DNA of 5,360 bases, from contig VYCX01000399.1 of the NCBI GenBank assembly GCA_009843725.1, forward strand, positions 1 through 5,360, written 5' to 3'. This DNA is from Boseongicola sp. SB0675_bin_26 (lineage in GTDB: Bacteria > Pseudomonadota > Alphaproteobacteria > Rhodobacterales > Rhodobacteraceae). Below the pieces are notes generated by a model. It saw only the letters and a list, made by a program, of their open reading frames with translations. It did no database searches and was not told the origin of the DNA. Below are positions 1-5,360 of this stretch, piece by piece; within the stretch, counting starts at the first letter, position 1; each line of letters opens with the position of its first letter. The position numbers were made by a program, and so were the translations under genes.

Positions 1-636
1 GCATTCGACGGCAGGTCCGCAGCCACCATGGCGGCGGCGGCGGCCGATGCCGAACTGGGCGAGGCGGATGCAAAGGCACTCGCGCCGCGGGGGGCGCTCG
101 ACCTTGTGGCGGCGCTTCACCGAAGGGGCGACAACGCGATGAAGGAGCGCCTCGCAAAGGCTGACCTGGAATCGCTCAGGTTTCGCGACAGGGTCGCCAT
201 GGCCCTGAGGTTCAGGTTGGACGCGATGCCCGACCAGCAAGTGGCGCGACGCACGGCGGCGTTCCTTTCCGTGCCAATCCACGCGCCCGAAGGCGCGAAG
301 CTGGTTTGGGAAACTGCCGACATGATCTGGAATGAACTTGGCGACACGTCGCGCGACGGCAACTGGTTCACGAAGCGTGGCACGCTCTCCGCTGTTCTCG
401 GATCGACCCTGCTCTACTGGCTGGGCGACGAAAGCCCCGATCACGCGGCAACGAACGCGTTCATAGATCGCAGGATCGACGAGGTCATGCAGATCGAGTC
501 GCTGAAGGGAAAGCTGAGACGGAATCCGTTTGCAAAGCCGTTCATGGACGCACAGGCGGCGTTGTTCGAACGGTTCCTCGCCCCGAACGGCCAAAGGGGC
601 TCAGGGCTGCCCGGGCGATGGGAATCCGACGCCTAG
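1..636 (+). CDS. COQ9-family ubiquinone biosynthesis protein (5' end outside window)
   Basis: COQ9 proteins bind lipid or isoprenoid intermediates and help ubiquinone (coenzyme Q) synthesis, in mitochondria by supporting the COQ7 hydroxylase. The bacterial role is inferred from the family. The frame is open from base 1 and ends at TAG 634-636, giving 211 visible codons. An ATG at 28 exists, but the codons before it read AFDG, matching the N-terminal F-D-G-W segment of the family, so the true start lies upstream and roughly 20 residues are missing. The helical body contains a 'PRGALDLV..LHRRGD' stretch (codons 29-44) and the family hallmark GDTS..NWFTKR..L..V.GSTLLYWLGD at about codons 114-143 (nt 340-429), then FIDRRIDEVMQ. 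The C-terminal tail (APNG...LPGRW) resembles Rhodobacteraceae homologues. One oddity is Arg (AGG, 13-15) where Trp is usual. Family assignment is confident; activity is not shown. Confidence 0.9.
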   Translation, partial: AFDGRSAATMAAAAADAELGEADAKALAPRGALDLVAALHRRGDNAMKERLAKADLESLRFRDRVAMALRFRLDAMPDQQVARRTAAFLSVPIHAPEGAKLVWETADMIWNELGDTSRDGNWFTKRGTLSAVLGSTLLYWLGDESPDHAATNAFIDRRIDEVMQIESLKGKLRRNPFAKPFMDAQAALFERFLAPNGQRGSGLPGRWESDA

Positions 637-750
637 CAGGCCTGGTTCACGGCGCGCGCAAGCTTGCCCGCCGCGGGGCGAAAGTCCAGCCAGTTCGCTG
701 ATCGCTTCGTTGTCATGGTGCCGGGGTGCCCTTTTTTGTCGTTGCGCGAT

Positions 751-781
751 GCCGGGCGCGTCCGCACCGGATCGTGCCGGC
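751..781 (+). repeat. Imperfect hairpin in the trcR upstream region
   Basis: The arms pair as GCCGG (751-755) with CCGGC (777-781), CGCG (757-760) with CGTG (773-776, one G-U pair) and TCCG (761-764) with CGGA (768-771), closing a CAC triloop. That makes 13 pairs with single-base bulges at 756 and 772. No T-run follows on either strand, so it does not look like an intrinsic terminator. It could be an RNA leader element if transcription starts upstream, or a protein-binding site in DNA. Confidence 0.5.
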
Positions 782-925
782 GGAACCAGTTGTCCGGAGC
801 GACTTGGGGGCGGGCAAGACGGGGATTGCCTCTTTTCTCCCGCAACTTGTGAGTCTATATGACGTGCCAATCTCCGAATTGGAGGAGTGGGTCCGGCCGG
901 ACCCGCGGACATTCCGGTGCGGACG
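759..925. repeat. 13-bp perfect inverted repeat, arms 141 nt apart
   Basis: The left arm is 759-771 (CGTCCGCACCGGA) and the right arm is 913-925 (TCCGGTGCGGACG), its exact reverse complement. The left arm overlaps the apical stem of the 751-781 hairpin, so the two pairings are mutually exclusive. The right arm ends 9 nt before the trcR Shine-Dalgarno sequence (AGGA, 935-938). A riboregulatory role is inference only. Confidence 0.6.
889..904. repeat. Perfect 16-bp palindrome upstream of trcR
   Basis: GGGTCCGG followed directly by CCGGACCC is a gapless dyad centred between 896 and 897. It lies 43 bp before the trcR ATG. Symmetric sites like this are typical of dimeric repressor operators. In RNA a hairpin needs a loop, so it would form about 6 pairs. 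Related GCGGAC hexamers follow at 905-910 and 919-924. The binding partner is unknown. Confidence 0.6.
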
Positions 926-947
926 GGACTTGTCAGGATATTGACAG

Positions 948-1706
948 ATGAACAAACCGATCATGGCCAAGGCGACTGCGGTCTGGCTGGCAGACAACAC
1001 CACGATCACGTTCAAGCAGATTGCGGATTTCTGCGGGCTGCACGAGCTGGAAGTGCAGGGCATTGCCGACGGTGACGTGGCGACCGGCGTCAAGGGATTT
1101 GACCCGATCGCGAACAACCAGTTGACCCAGGAAGAGATTGACGCCGCCGAAAAGGATCCGCTTCACAAGCTGCAGCTCAAGTTCAATCCGGCGGCCGTCG
1201 GCGAGGAAAAGCGCCGGGGGCCACGCTACACGCCCCTGTCCAAGCGGCAGGACCGTCCGGCGGCGATCCTGTGGCTGGTGAAGTTCCATCCCGAGCTTTC
1301 GGACGGGCAGATTTCAAAGCTCGTGGGAACAACCAAGCCCACGATCCAGTCGATTCGCGATCGGAGCCACTGGAACATCTCGAACATCCAGCCCATCGAC
1401 CCCGTGGCGCTCGGACTCTGCAAGCAATCCGAACTCGATGCAGCCGTGCACAAGGCGGCAGCCAAGAAAGCCAGCGAGGGCGAGGTGATGTCGGACGAGG
1501 AGCGCCGCAAGCTCGTCTCCACCGAGCAGTCGCTGGGCGCCGACCCGGAACCGAGAATCCCCACGGCGATCTCCGGGCTGGAGACTTTCACGCTTTCCGA
1601 CAAGTCGGAAAGGGATGCCGAAGACTCGGACGTGCCTGACGCCGACAGCTTCTTCAACCTGCCCGACAGCGCCGGGGACGACAGCGCGACCGAAGACGAC
1701 GACTGA
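948..1706 (+). CDS. trcR: DUF1013-family cell cycle transcriptional regulator TrcR
   Basis: The product has 252 residues. DUF1013 proteins are conserved in Alphaproteobacteria; in Caulobacter the family member TrcR associates with RNA polymerase and affects cell-cycle promoters, including that of ctrA. The N-terminus (MAKATAVWLADNTTITFKQIADFCGLHELEVQGIADG, residues 6-42) contains a helix-turn-helix-like segment. A basic stretch (EKRRGPRYTPLSKRQDRP, 87-104) precedes a second HTH-like segment (PELSDGQISKLVGTTKPTIQSIRDRSHWN, 115-143), then the diagnostic NIQPIDPVALGLCKQSELD (146-164). The tail (about 222-252) is strongly acidic, with NADSFFNLP-like DADSFFNLP before a run of D and E, as in Rhodobacteraceae homologues. 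The start at 948 has AGGA (935-938) with a 9-nt spacer; an in-frame ATG at 963 is possible, but MNKP- openings are usual in the family. It is transcribed alone and converges on recR. Confidence 0.93.
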   Translation: MNKPIMAKATAVWLADNTTITFKQIADFCGLHELEVQGIADGDVATGVKGFDPIANNQLTQEEIDAAEKDPLHKLQLKFNPAAVGEEKRRGPRYTPLSKRQDRPAAILWLVKFHPELSDGQISKLVGTTKPTIQSIRDRSHWNISNIQPIDPVALGLCKQSELDAAVHKAAAKKASEGEVMSDEERRKLVSTEQSLGADPEPRIPTAISGLETFTLSDKSERDAEDSDVPDADSFFNLPDSAGDDSATEDDD

Positions 1707-1744
1707 ATTCCCGGATTGCCTTCCAGGAGTCCTGTTCGCGCCTC

Positions 1745-2338
1745 TCAGAGCGGCTTCCTGGCCCGAAGGGCGGCACCGATGGTTCCGTCGTCGAGATAGT
1801 CAAGTTCGCCTCCGATCGGCACGCCTTGGGCAAGGGATGTGACGGTTACCCGCCCTTCGAGCTGATCGGCGACGTAGTGTGCCGTTGTCTGGCCTTCCAC
1901 CGTGGCATTCAAGGCAAGGATCACTTCCCTTATCCGTTCTTCGGCAACGCGTTCGACCAGCGCCGGAATCCGGAGTTCTTCCGGACCCACCGCGTCCAGA
2001 GCCGAGAGCGTGCCGCCGAGCACATGGTAGCGGCCCTTGAACACGCCGGCGCGCTCCATGGCCCAAAGGTCGGCCACGTCCTCGACCACGCAGAGCTCTC
2101 CGTTCGCGCGCTTCTCGCTCACGCAGATGGCGCAGCGCTCGCTGGTCGCGATATTGCCGCAGTTCAGGCACTCGCGCGTCGTCTCGGCAACGCGTGCCAT
2201 GGCGCTGGCAAGCGGCGTCATCTGCTGCGCTCGCTTTCGCACAAGGTGCAGCACCGCACGCCTGGCCGAACGCGGGCCCAGCCCTGGCAGCTTGGCCATC
2301 AGCTCTATCAGGGTCTCAAGTTCGGAATTCGCCTTCAT
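1745..2338 (-). CDS. recR: Recombination mediator protein RecR
   Basis: RecR acts with RecF and RecO to load RecA onto SSB-coated single-stranded DNA in gap repair. At 197 residues it has the normal family length. Visible in order are a helix-hairpin-helix ([16 protein letters not shown], 17-32), a four-cysteine zinc finger (C57, C60, C69, C72), a Toprim domain with the acidic VVED motif (84-87), [14 protein letters not shown] (102-115) and [12 protein letters not shown] (144-155), then the C-terminal [20 protein letters not shown] (172-191). All key residues are intact. The ATG overlaps the TGA of the upstream gene as ATGA (2335-2338), and a GGAGAGG Shine-Dalgarno (2343-2349, minus strand) lies inside that gene, suggesting translational coupling. 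It is the last gene of the ybaB operon. Its stop lies 38 bp from the trcR stop, with no clear terminator between. Confidence 0.97.
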   Translation of the reverse strand: MKANSELETLIELMAKLPGLGPRSARRAVLHLVRKRAQQMTPLASAMARVAETTRECLNCGNIATSERCAICVSEKRANGELCVVEDVADLWAMERAGVFKGRYHVLGGTLSALDAVGPEELRIPALVERVAEERIREVILALNATVEGQTTAHYVADQLEGRVTVTSLAQGVPIGGELDYLDDGTIGAALRARKPL

Positions 2339-3393
2339 GGAGCCTCTCCGGCCAGATGGATGCGTTGCACGGTCAGGCCCGCATCACGGAACATCCGAAC
2401 GAGGCCGGTTTCTCCCGGAATCTGGCCCGCGTCAACGGCAACGAGGACTTCGCCTTTCGGCCATTCCCGGGCAAGCTTGTCCAGAAAGCGCCTGTTCCTG
2501 AACGTCACCATGAAGTCATCGGCAATTCTCAGGGCATCCATTCCCCTCTGGCCAAGGACATTCTGCAGTTGGACCGACTGCCAGCTGCGGATGATCCCGG
2601 TTCGCCCCTGGAGATAGAGTGCGAGCAGCGTGCTTCTTTTCCGGTTGTCGGCAACCGGATGCAGTCGGGCAGCGCGGACGGCAATGATCGCCTCGGCGGT
2701 TTCGTCGCGGCCCTCCAGGTCGGCGAGGAAGTCTCCGGGCTTCTCGAGGGCAAGGATGTCGGCGCCGGCAAGAGTGCCAAGGAGATGAATGTAGTTGTCC
2801 TGCATCGGGAAGGCCCTGCGAGAAAAGTCCTCGCAGGGATCGGAGCGAAGCATCGCGGCCAGGCCGGCCGGAGAAAGCACGATTTCGGCATCCTCCGACC
2901 AGCCGGTGTAAAGCGCGCGGTCGCGGATCCAGTCGGACACCTGGAGTGGCAGGCCCGCTATCGTGCCGTCACCTGGCCCGTCGCTGGCAAACGGATCGGA
3001 GGCGTCGCTGTAGTAGCCCTCGAAATGGATTGCGGCACGGTGCTCTTCACGGCTTTCCGCCGTTTCGTCTACCTCGATTGCAACGGTGCGTGCACGGTTG
3101 ATCGTGTCCCGGACCTGCCGTGGAAGGTCAAGGATCATGGGGTGTGACGAGCGCATGGTGCCCCAGAGATGGGAGACGGCCCCGTTCGGTGCAGTCACCT
3201 TCCAGAACCGCCCGGCCGCGTTGGCAATGTCTGCGGCCCCCGTCTCGATAGCCGCGAAACCCGGGGGTTCAAGCGCCTCTTCGTGGACTTCGGGCAGGTC
3301 GACAGTGCAAGTTTCCTTGGTTGCCCAGTCCTGGGCTGGAGCGATAGCCGCAGGCAGCAGAAAGACCGCAAGCAAGAAGGAGCGTCGAAGCAC
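2335..3393 (-). CDS. TraB/GumN family protein, secreted, with degenerate GX2H motifs
   Basis: The product has 352 residues. The N-terminus is a clear signal peptide ([20 protein letters not shown], 1-20, probable cleavage after the APA), so the protein should be periplasmic or envelope-associated. The body matches the TraB/GumN (PF01963) fold: [17 protein letters not shown] (63-79), ILDLP (87-91), VAIEVD (104-109), LALEKP (214-219), the RN pair near 299-300 and [30 protein letters not shown] (316-345). Related proteins such as TIKI are metal-dependent proteases with two GX2H motifs. Here they read GTMR (78-81) and DAGQ (321-324), so both histidines are missing while the rest is intact. It may be a non-catalytic homologue. 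The start is GTG (3393), 5 nt after the ybaB stop, without an obvious Shine-Dalgarno. The signal peptide supports this start, and coupling to ybaB translation is likely. The substrate is unknown. Confidence 0.85.
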   Translation of the reverse strand: MLRRSFLLAVFLLPAAIAPAQDWATKETCTVDLPEVHEEALEPPGFAAIETGAADIANAAGRFWKVTAPNGAVSHLWGTMRSSHPMILDLPRQVRDTINRARTVAIEVDETAESREEHRAAIHFEGYYSDASDPFASDGPGDGTIAGLPLQVSDWIRDRALYTGWSEDAEIVLSPAGLAAMLRSDPCEDFSRRAFPMQDNYIHLLGTLAGADILALEKPGDFLADLEGRDETAEAIIAVRAARLHPVADNRKRSTLLALYLQGRTGIIRSWQSVQLQNVLGQRGMDALRIADDFMVTFRNRRFLDKLAREWPKGEVLVAVDAGQIPGETGLVRMFRDAGLTVQRIHLAGEAP

Positions 3394-3398
3394 GAGCG

Positions 3399-3743
3399 TC
3401 AGAAAGGCAGGTTGATGCCCGCCGGGAGGCCCATGCTTTCGGTCAGCTTCCTCATTTCGTCCTGACCCTTCGCGGCGGCCTTGTCCTGGGCGTCCTTGAT
3501 GGCGGCAACTATCAGGTCTTCCACGACTTCCTTCTCATCGGGATTGAAGATCGAGGGGTCGATGTCGATCGCCGTCAGACCGCCTCTGGCAGTCGCCGTG
3601 GCCTTGACGAGACCGGCGCCGCTTTCCCCGGTGACGGTCATGGAGTCGAGTTCGTCCTGAAGCTCTGCCATCTTGGACTGCATTTCCTGCGCGGCCTTCA
3701 GCATCTTTCCCATGTCGCCAAGCGTGCCAAGGGGCTTGATCAT
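3399..3743 (-). CDS. ybaB: YbaB/EbfC family nucleoid-associated protein
   Basis: YbaB/EbfC proteins are small dimeric DNA-binding proteins thought to shape the nucleoid, often encoded beside recR. The product has 114 residues, normal for the family. Visible features are the N-terminal helix LGDMGKMLKAAQEMQSKMAELQDEL (8-32), the strand region VTGESGAGLVKATATARGGLTAIDIDPSIF (37-66), the VEDLIVAAIKDAQDKA helix (74-89) and a Gly/Pro-rich C-terminus. The ATG at 3743 is preceded by GGGAG (3751-3755, minus strand) with a 7-nt spacer. The frame stays open upstream to an ATG at 3848, but that extension would run through the promoter and has no family counterpart. It is the first gene of the operon with the GumN-like gene and recR. 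The usual upstream partner dnaX is absent. Confidence 0.95.
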   Translation of the reverse strand: MIKPLGTLGDMGKMLKAAQEMQSKMAELQDELDSMTVTGESGAGLVKATATARGGLTAIDIDPSIFNPDEKEVVEDLIVAAIKDAQDKAAAKGQDEMRKLTESMGLPAGINLPF

Positions 3744-3770
3744 TTTTTGTCTCCCGATTGCGCTTACCGC

Positions 3771-3799
3771 TTGATATTTTGTGGGGCGTCGCACGGCAA
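3771..3799 (-). promoter_or_regulatory. Candidate sigma-70 type promoter of the ybaB operon
   Basis: Read on the minus strand, TTGCCG (3799-3794) is separated by 17 nt from TATCAA (3776-3771). Each matches the consensus at 4 of 6 positions, with ideal spacing. The -10 lies 27 nt upstream of the ybaB ATG, leaving room for a short leader with the GGGAG ribosome site. No other good pair is seen in the gap. Confidence 0.4.
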
Positions 3800-4058
3800 G
3801 GTCCAGTGGTGACGAAGTCAAGGACGCGCTGCGCCGCACTGGCCGCATTTCCCGGGCTTGGCATCAACGGCCGCCGCGTCGCGCAAACGACAGCGTCAAG
3901 GGAGCGTTCGTGCTGATCTCCAAGACAGCGAGGATGACGCTTGGCCTGCCAAGGGAGTCTCGGTGGCCCTTGGCGCACGGGCGTGCATCCGCGACCCGTG
4001 CCACGCCTGGCCGGCTCGCCCTGCCGCTTCAGCCTCGATACGGCGCGAAAAAGCGCGC

Positions 4059-4088
4059 TTGACGGCGAGTCAATTCAAAACCTATGCA
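4059..4088 (+). promoter_or_regulatory. Candidate MFS gene promoter with overlapping inverted repeat
   Basis: TTGACG (4059-4064, 5 of 6 to the -35 consensus) is followed after 18 nt by TATGCA (4083-4088), a poor -10. The -35 is part of a perfect dyad, TTGAC-GGCGA-GTCAA (4059-4073), which could serve as an operator. A GANTC site (4067-4071) lies in the same element. Confidence 0.25.
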
Positions 4089-4130
4089 AGAGTTCAGCAA
4101 TCAAGGGGCCAGAAATCTCCAGGTTTGTCC

Positions 4131-5336
4131 ATGTCCCGCAGTGAAGCCCTTCGATTCCTGAACCTCGCGCACTTCTTCGATCACTTCTTCCTGCTGATCT
4201 TTCCGACGGCAGCGCTGGCCATCGCTCCGTCATGGGACATGGGCTACGCCGACGTTCTTGTGCTGGGGACGCCGATGTACGTGATGTTTGCTCTTGGAAC
4301 GCTCCCGGCCGGCTGGCTCGGCGACACCGTGGATCGCATGAAGCTGATCGCGATATTTTTCCTGGGCTGCGGCGGGTCCAGTCTCTGGATCGCGATGTCG
4401 GACGGCCCCCTGGCAATGGCATTCGGACTCGCCTCGCTCGGGCTCTTCGCGGCAATCTACCACCCCGTCGGGCTGGCCCATATCACGCACATAGGGTTGC
4501 GCACGGGTCGGGCGCTGGCTGTCAACGGGGTCTTCGGGAACATGGGGTTGGCCGGTGCCGCGGCGGTGACAGGGCTGCTTGCCGGGTTCCTGGGATGGAA
4601 GTGGGCCTTTGTCCTGCCCGGAGCACTTTCGATTCTGATCGGCCTGCTGTTGATGAAGCGCAACGGGATGGTGCCGGACGCAGCGCGGCCCGCCGTTGAC
4701 GCGGATTCCCGCGCTGCGCTGAAATGCGATCGCGGGACGCAGGTGACGGTCTTCGGGACCGTTTGCGTGATCGCTCTGCTTGGCGGGCTGATCTTCAATG
4801 CCGTCACGATCTCGCTGCCGAAGTTCTTCGACGAAAGGCTGGCCGGAGCGGGCGACGATCTGGCCTGGATCGGCGCTTCCGCGGGACTGGTCTTTGCCGT
4901 GGCCGCCTTCGCGCAGTTGCCTGTTGGCGAATTGCTTGATCGAATCGGCGCGCGTTCCGTGCTGATCGTGCTCCTCGCATTCCAGGCGACGCTGCTGGTG
5001 CTGCTGGCATATGCCTCCGGGTGGGCGGCTCTGGCCCTCGCGCTGTTGCTCGTGACTTTCATCTTTGCGGAAATTCCCGTGACGTCGTGGTTGCTTGGCC
5101 GATATCTTGATCACGGCATTCGCTCACGGGCCTTTTCGGTGGAATACGTTCTGTCGCTGGGCATCGGATCGATCGCCGTTCCCCTGATTGCCCTGTTGCA
5201 CAAGCGAGGGATTGGGTTCGAGGCGCAGTTTCCAGGCCTCGCACTGACCGCGCTGATCATCCTGTTTGCAGCGATGTTTCTGCCCAGGCACATCCGGACC
5301 GGTTCCCGGCAGGCGGCGGCGTCTGCCGGCGACTAG
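4131..5336 (+). CDS. Major facilitator superfamily (MFS) transporter
   Basis: The product has 401 residues, the standard length for a 12-helix MFS permease of the inner membrane. The N-terminal half begins with a helix at about 10-32 and carries the motif-A loop GWLGDTVDRMKLI (61-73) between helices 2 and 3. YHPVGLAHITHIGLRTGRALAVNGVFGNMG (110-139) spans the helix 4-5 region. A charged central loop (about 176-205) separates the halves. The second half repeats motif A as GELLDRIGARSVLI (266-279) and ends with helices near 340-357 and 368-384. The YHP...G and RALAVNG motifs recall efflux-type MFS proteins related to the fosmidomycin resistance group, but no substrate can be assigned. The ATG at 4131 has only a weak AGG (4121-4123). 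The frame is open upstream to an ATG at 3858, which would add 91 residues of low-complexity sequence and is rejected. The gene stands alone, divergent from ybaB. Confidence 0.9.
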   Translation: MSRSEALRFLNLAHFFDHFFLLIFPTAALAIAPSWDMGYADVLVLGTPMYVMFALGTLPAGWLGDTVDRMKLIAIFFLGCGGSSLWIAMSDGPLAMAFGLASLGLFAAIYHPVGLAHITHIGLRTGRALAVNGVFGNMGLAGAAAVTGLLAGFLGWKWAFVLPGALSILIGLLLMKRNGMVPDAARPAVDADSRAALKCDRGTQVTVFGTVCVIALLGGLIFNAVTISLPKFFDERLAGAGDDLAWIGASAGLVFAVAAFAQLPVGELLDRIGARSVLIVLLAFQATLLVLLAYASGWAALALALLLVTFIFAEIPVTSWLLGRYLDHGIRSRAFSVEYVLSLGIGSIAVPLIALLHKRGIGFEAQFPGLALTALIILFAAMFLPRHIRTGSRQAAASAGD

Positions 5337-5360
5337 ACGAGGCACCGAAGACCCGGAGAG

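Larger units (their letters stand above)
637..947. other. Intergenic region upstream of trcR, rich in inverted repeats
   Basis: This 311-bp stretch holds no convincing gene. It contains a T6 run (732-737) without a convincing stem before it, an imperfect hairpin (751-781), a 5-bp hairpin (CCAAT 867-871 with ATTGG 878-882), a perfect 16-bp palindrome (889-904) and a 13-bp inverted repeat (759-771 with 913-925). A candidate -10 (TCTATA, 854-859, or TATATG, 856-861) overlaps a GANTC methylation-type site (GAGTC, 851-855), but no good -35 lies 16-18 bp upstream of it. A TTGTCA at 710-715 has only a T-run at the -10 distance. The region probably holds the trcR promoter and part of its 5' leader. 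The transcription start cannot be placed from the sequence. Confidence 0.6.
3744..4130. other. Divergent intergenic region between ybaB and the MFS gene
   Basis: This is 387 bp with no supported gene. The minus strand shows no DnaX C-terminus in any frame, and no SRP RNA core motif is visible. Structural elements include CTTGGC-CT-GCCAAG (3940-3953), a 10-bp bulged stem (GGCGCACGGG 3972-3981 with CCCGTG 3995-4000 and CGCC 4004-4007) and TTGAC-N5-GTCAA (4059-4073). GANTC sites lie at 3955-3959 and 4067-4071. The region probably holds two outward-facing promoters. The plus-strand frame of the MFS gene is open back to 3858, but that stretch lacks protein-like character. Confidence 0.6.

Noticed and set aside
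633..716. 27-codon minus-strand reading frame ending on the COQ9 stop
   Set aside because: Very short, no clear ribosome site, and no family recognised.
719..737. Possible intrinsic terminator after COQ9 (GC-rich stretch followed by T6)
   Set aside because: The only stem abutting the T-run is GGG-GTG-CCC, three pairs, which is too weak to call.
726..944. 72-codon plus-strand reading frame before trcR
   Set aside because: The composition looks like GC-rich noise, it spans the repeat-rich upstream region, and no ribosome site or family is seen.
1826..2617. 263-codon plus-strand frame antisense to recR
   Set aside because: An antisense shadow of an unambiguous recR, with no recognisable domain.
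2194..3147. 317-codon plus-strand frame antisense to the GumN-like gene
   Set aside because: It is an antisense shadow. The minus-strand protein has a signal peptide and family motifs, while this one has none.
3744..3848. 35-codon N-terminal extension of YbaB
   Set aside because: It runs through the best promoter candidate and has no family counterpart. The ATG at 3743 has a good ribosome site.
3858..4130. 91-codon N-terminal extension of the MFS transporter
   Set aside because: The frame is open by high GC, but the sequence is low-complexity, unlike MFS N-termini. The ATG at 4131 places helix 1 at the usual distance from the start.
3744..4130. SRP (4.5S) RNA gene or dnaX remnant, expected near ybaB
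   Set aside because: The conserved SRP core sequence is not present, and no minus-strand frame resembles DnaX.
4230..5114. 294-codon minus-strand frame antisense to the MFS gene
   Set aside because: It is hydrophilic with very high Gln, His and Arg, typical of the complement of a membrane-protein gene.
1..5360. A novel defence, mobile or otherwise undescribed multi-gene system
   Set aside because: All five genes belong to known families in a housekeeping-type context. No direct-repeat array, transposase, integrase or attachment-site signature is visible.

Overview
The window looks like ordinary chromosome from a GC-rich alphaproteobacterium, most likely of the Rhodobacterales/Rhodobacteraceae. 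The reasons are a COQ9-family ubiquinone protein, a DUF1013/TrcR regulator whose body and acidic tail read like Rhodobacteraceae versions, and a ybaB-recR cluster, all with uniformly GC-rich codons. The placement rests on recalled family sequences, not on a search. I see no mobile element, CRISPR array, tRNA, rRNA or phage gene, and no evidence of a novel multi-gene system.

Layout. (1) Bases 1-636, plus strand: the 3' part of a COQ9-family gene that enters from the left edge. (2) Bases 637-947: a 311-bp non-coding gap rich in inverted repeats, upstream of (3) trcR (948-1706, plus), a DUF1013 cell-cycle transcription regulator. (4) A minus-strand operon converges on trcR across 38 bp. In transcription order it is ybaB (3743-3399), a secreted TraB/GumN-like protein (3393-2335, GTG start) and recR (2338-1745). 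The genes are packed tightly, with a 5-nt gap and then a 4-nt ATGA overlap. (5) Bases 3744-4130: a 387-bp divergent promoter region. (6) Bases 4131-5336, plus strand: a 12-TM-type MFS transporter.

How the genes relate. YbaB (nucleoid-associated) and RecR (RecFOR recombination mediator) are a classic DNA-maintenance pair. Here they carry a periplasmic TraB/GumN-like protein between them and lack the dnaX gene that usually precedes ybaB; an MFS gene faces away on that side instead. COQ9 (ubiquinone synthesis), TrcR (RNA polymerase-associated cell-cycle control) and the MFS transporter have no evident functional link to that operon.

The observations most worth a second look are: the TraB/GumN protein has lost the histidine in both GX2H motifs; the trcR upstream region holds a perfect 16-bp palindrome plus a 13-bp inverted repeat that competes with a local hairpin; and the dnaX-ybaB synteny is broken.
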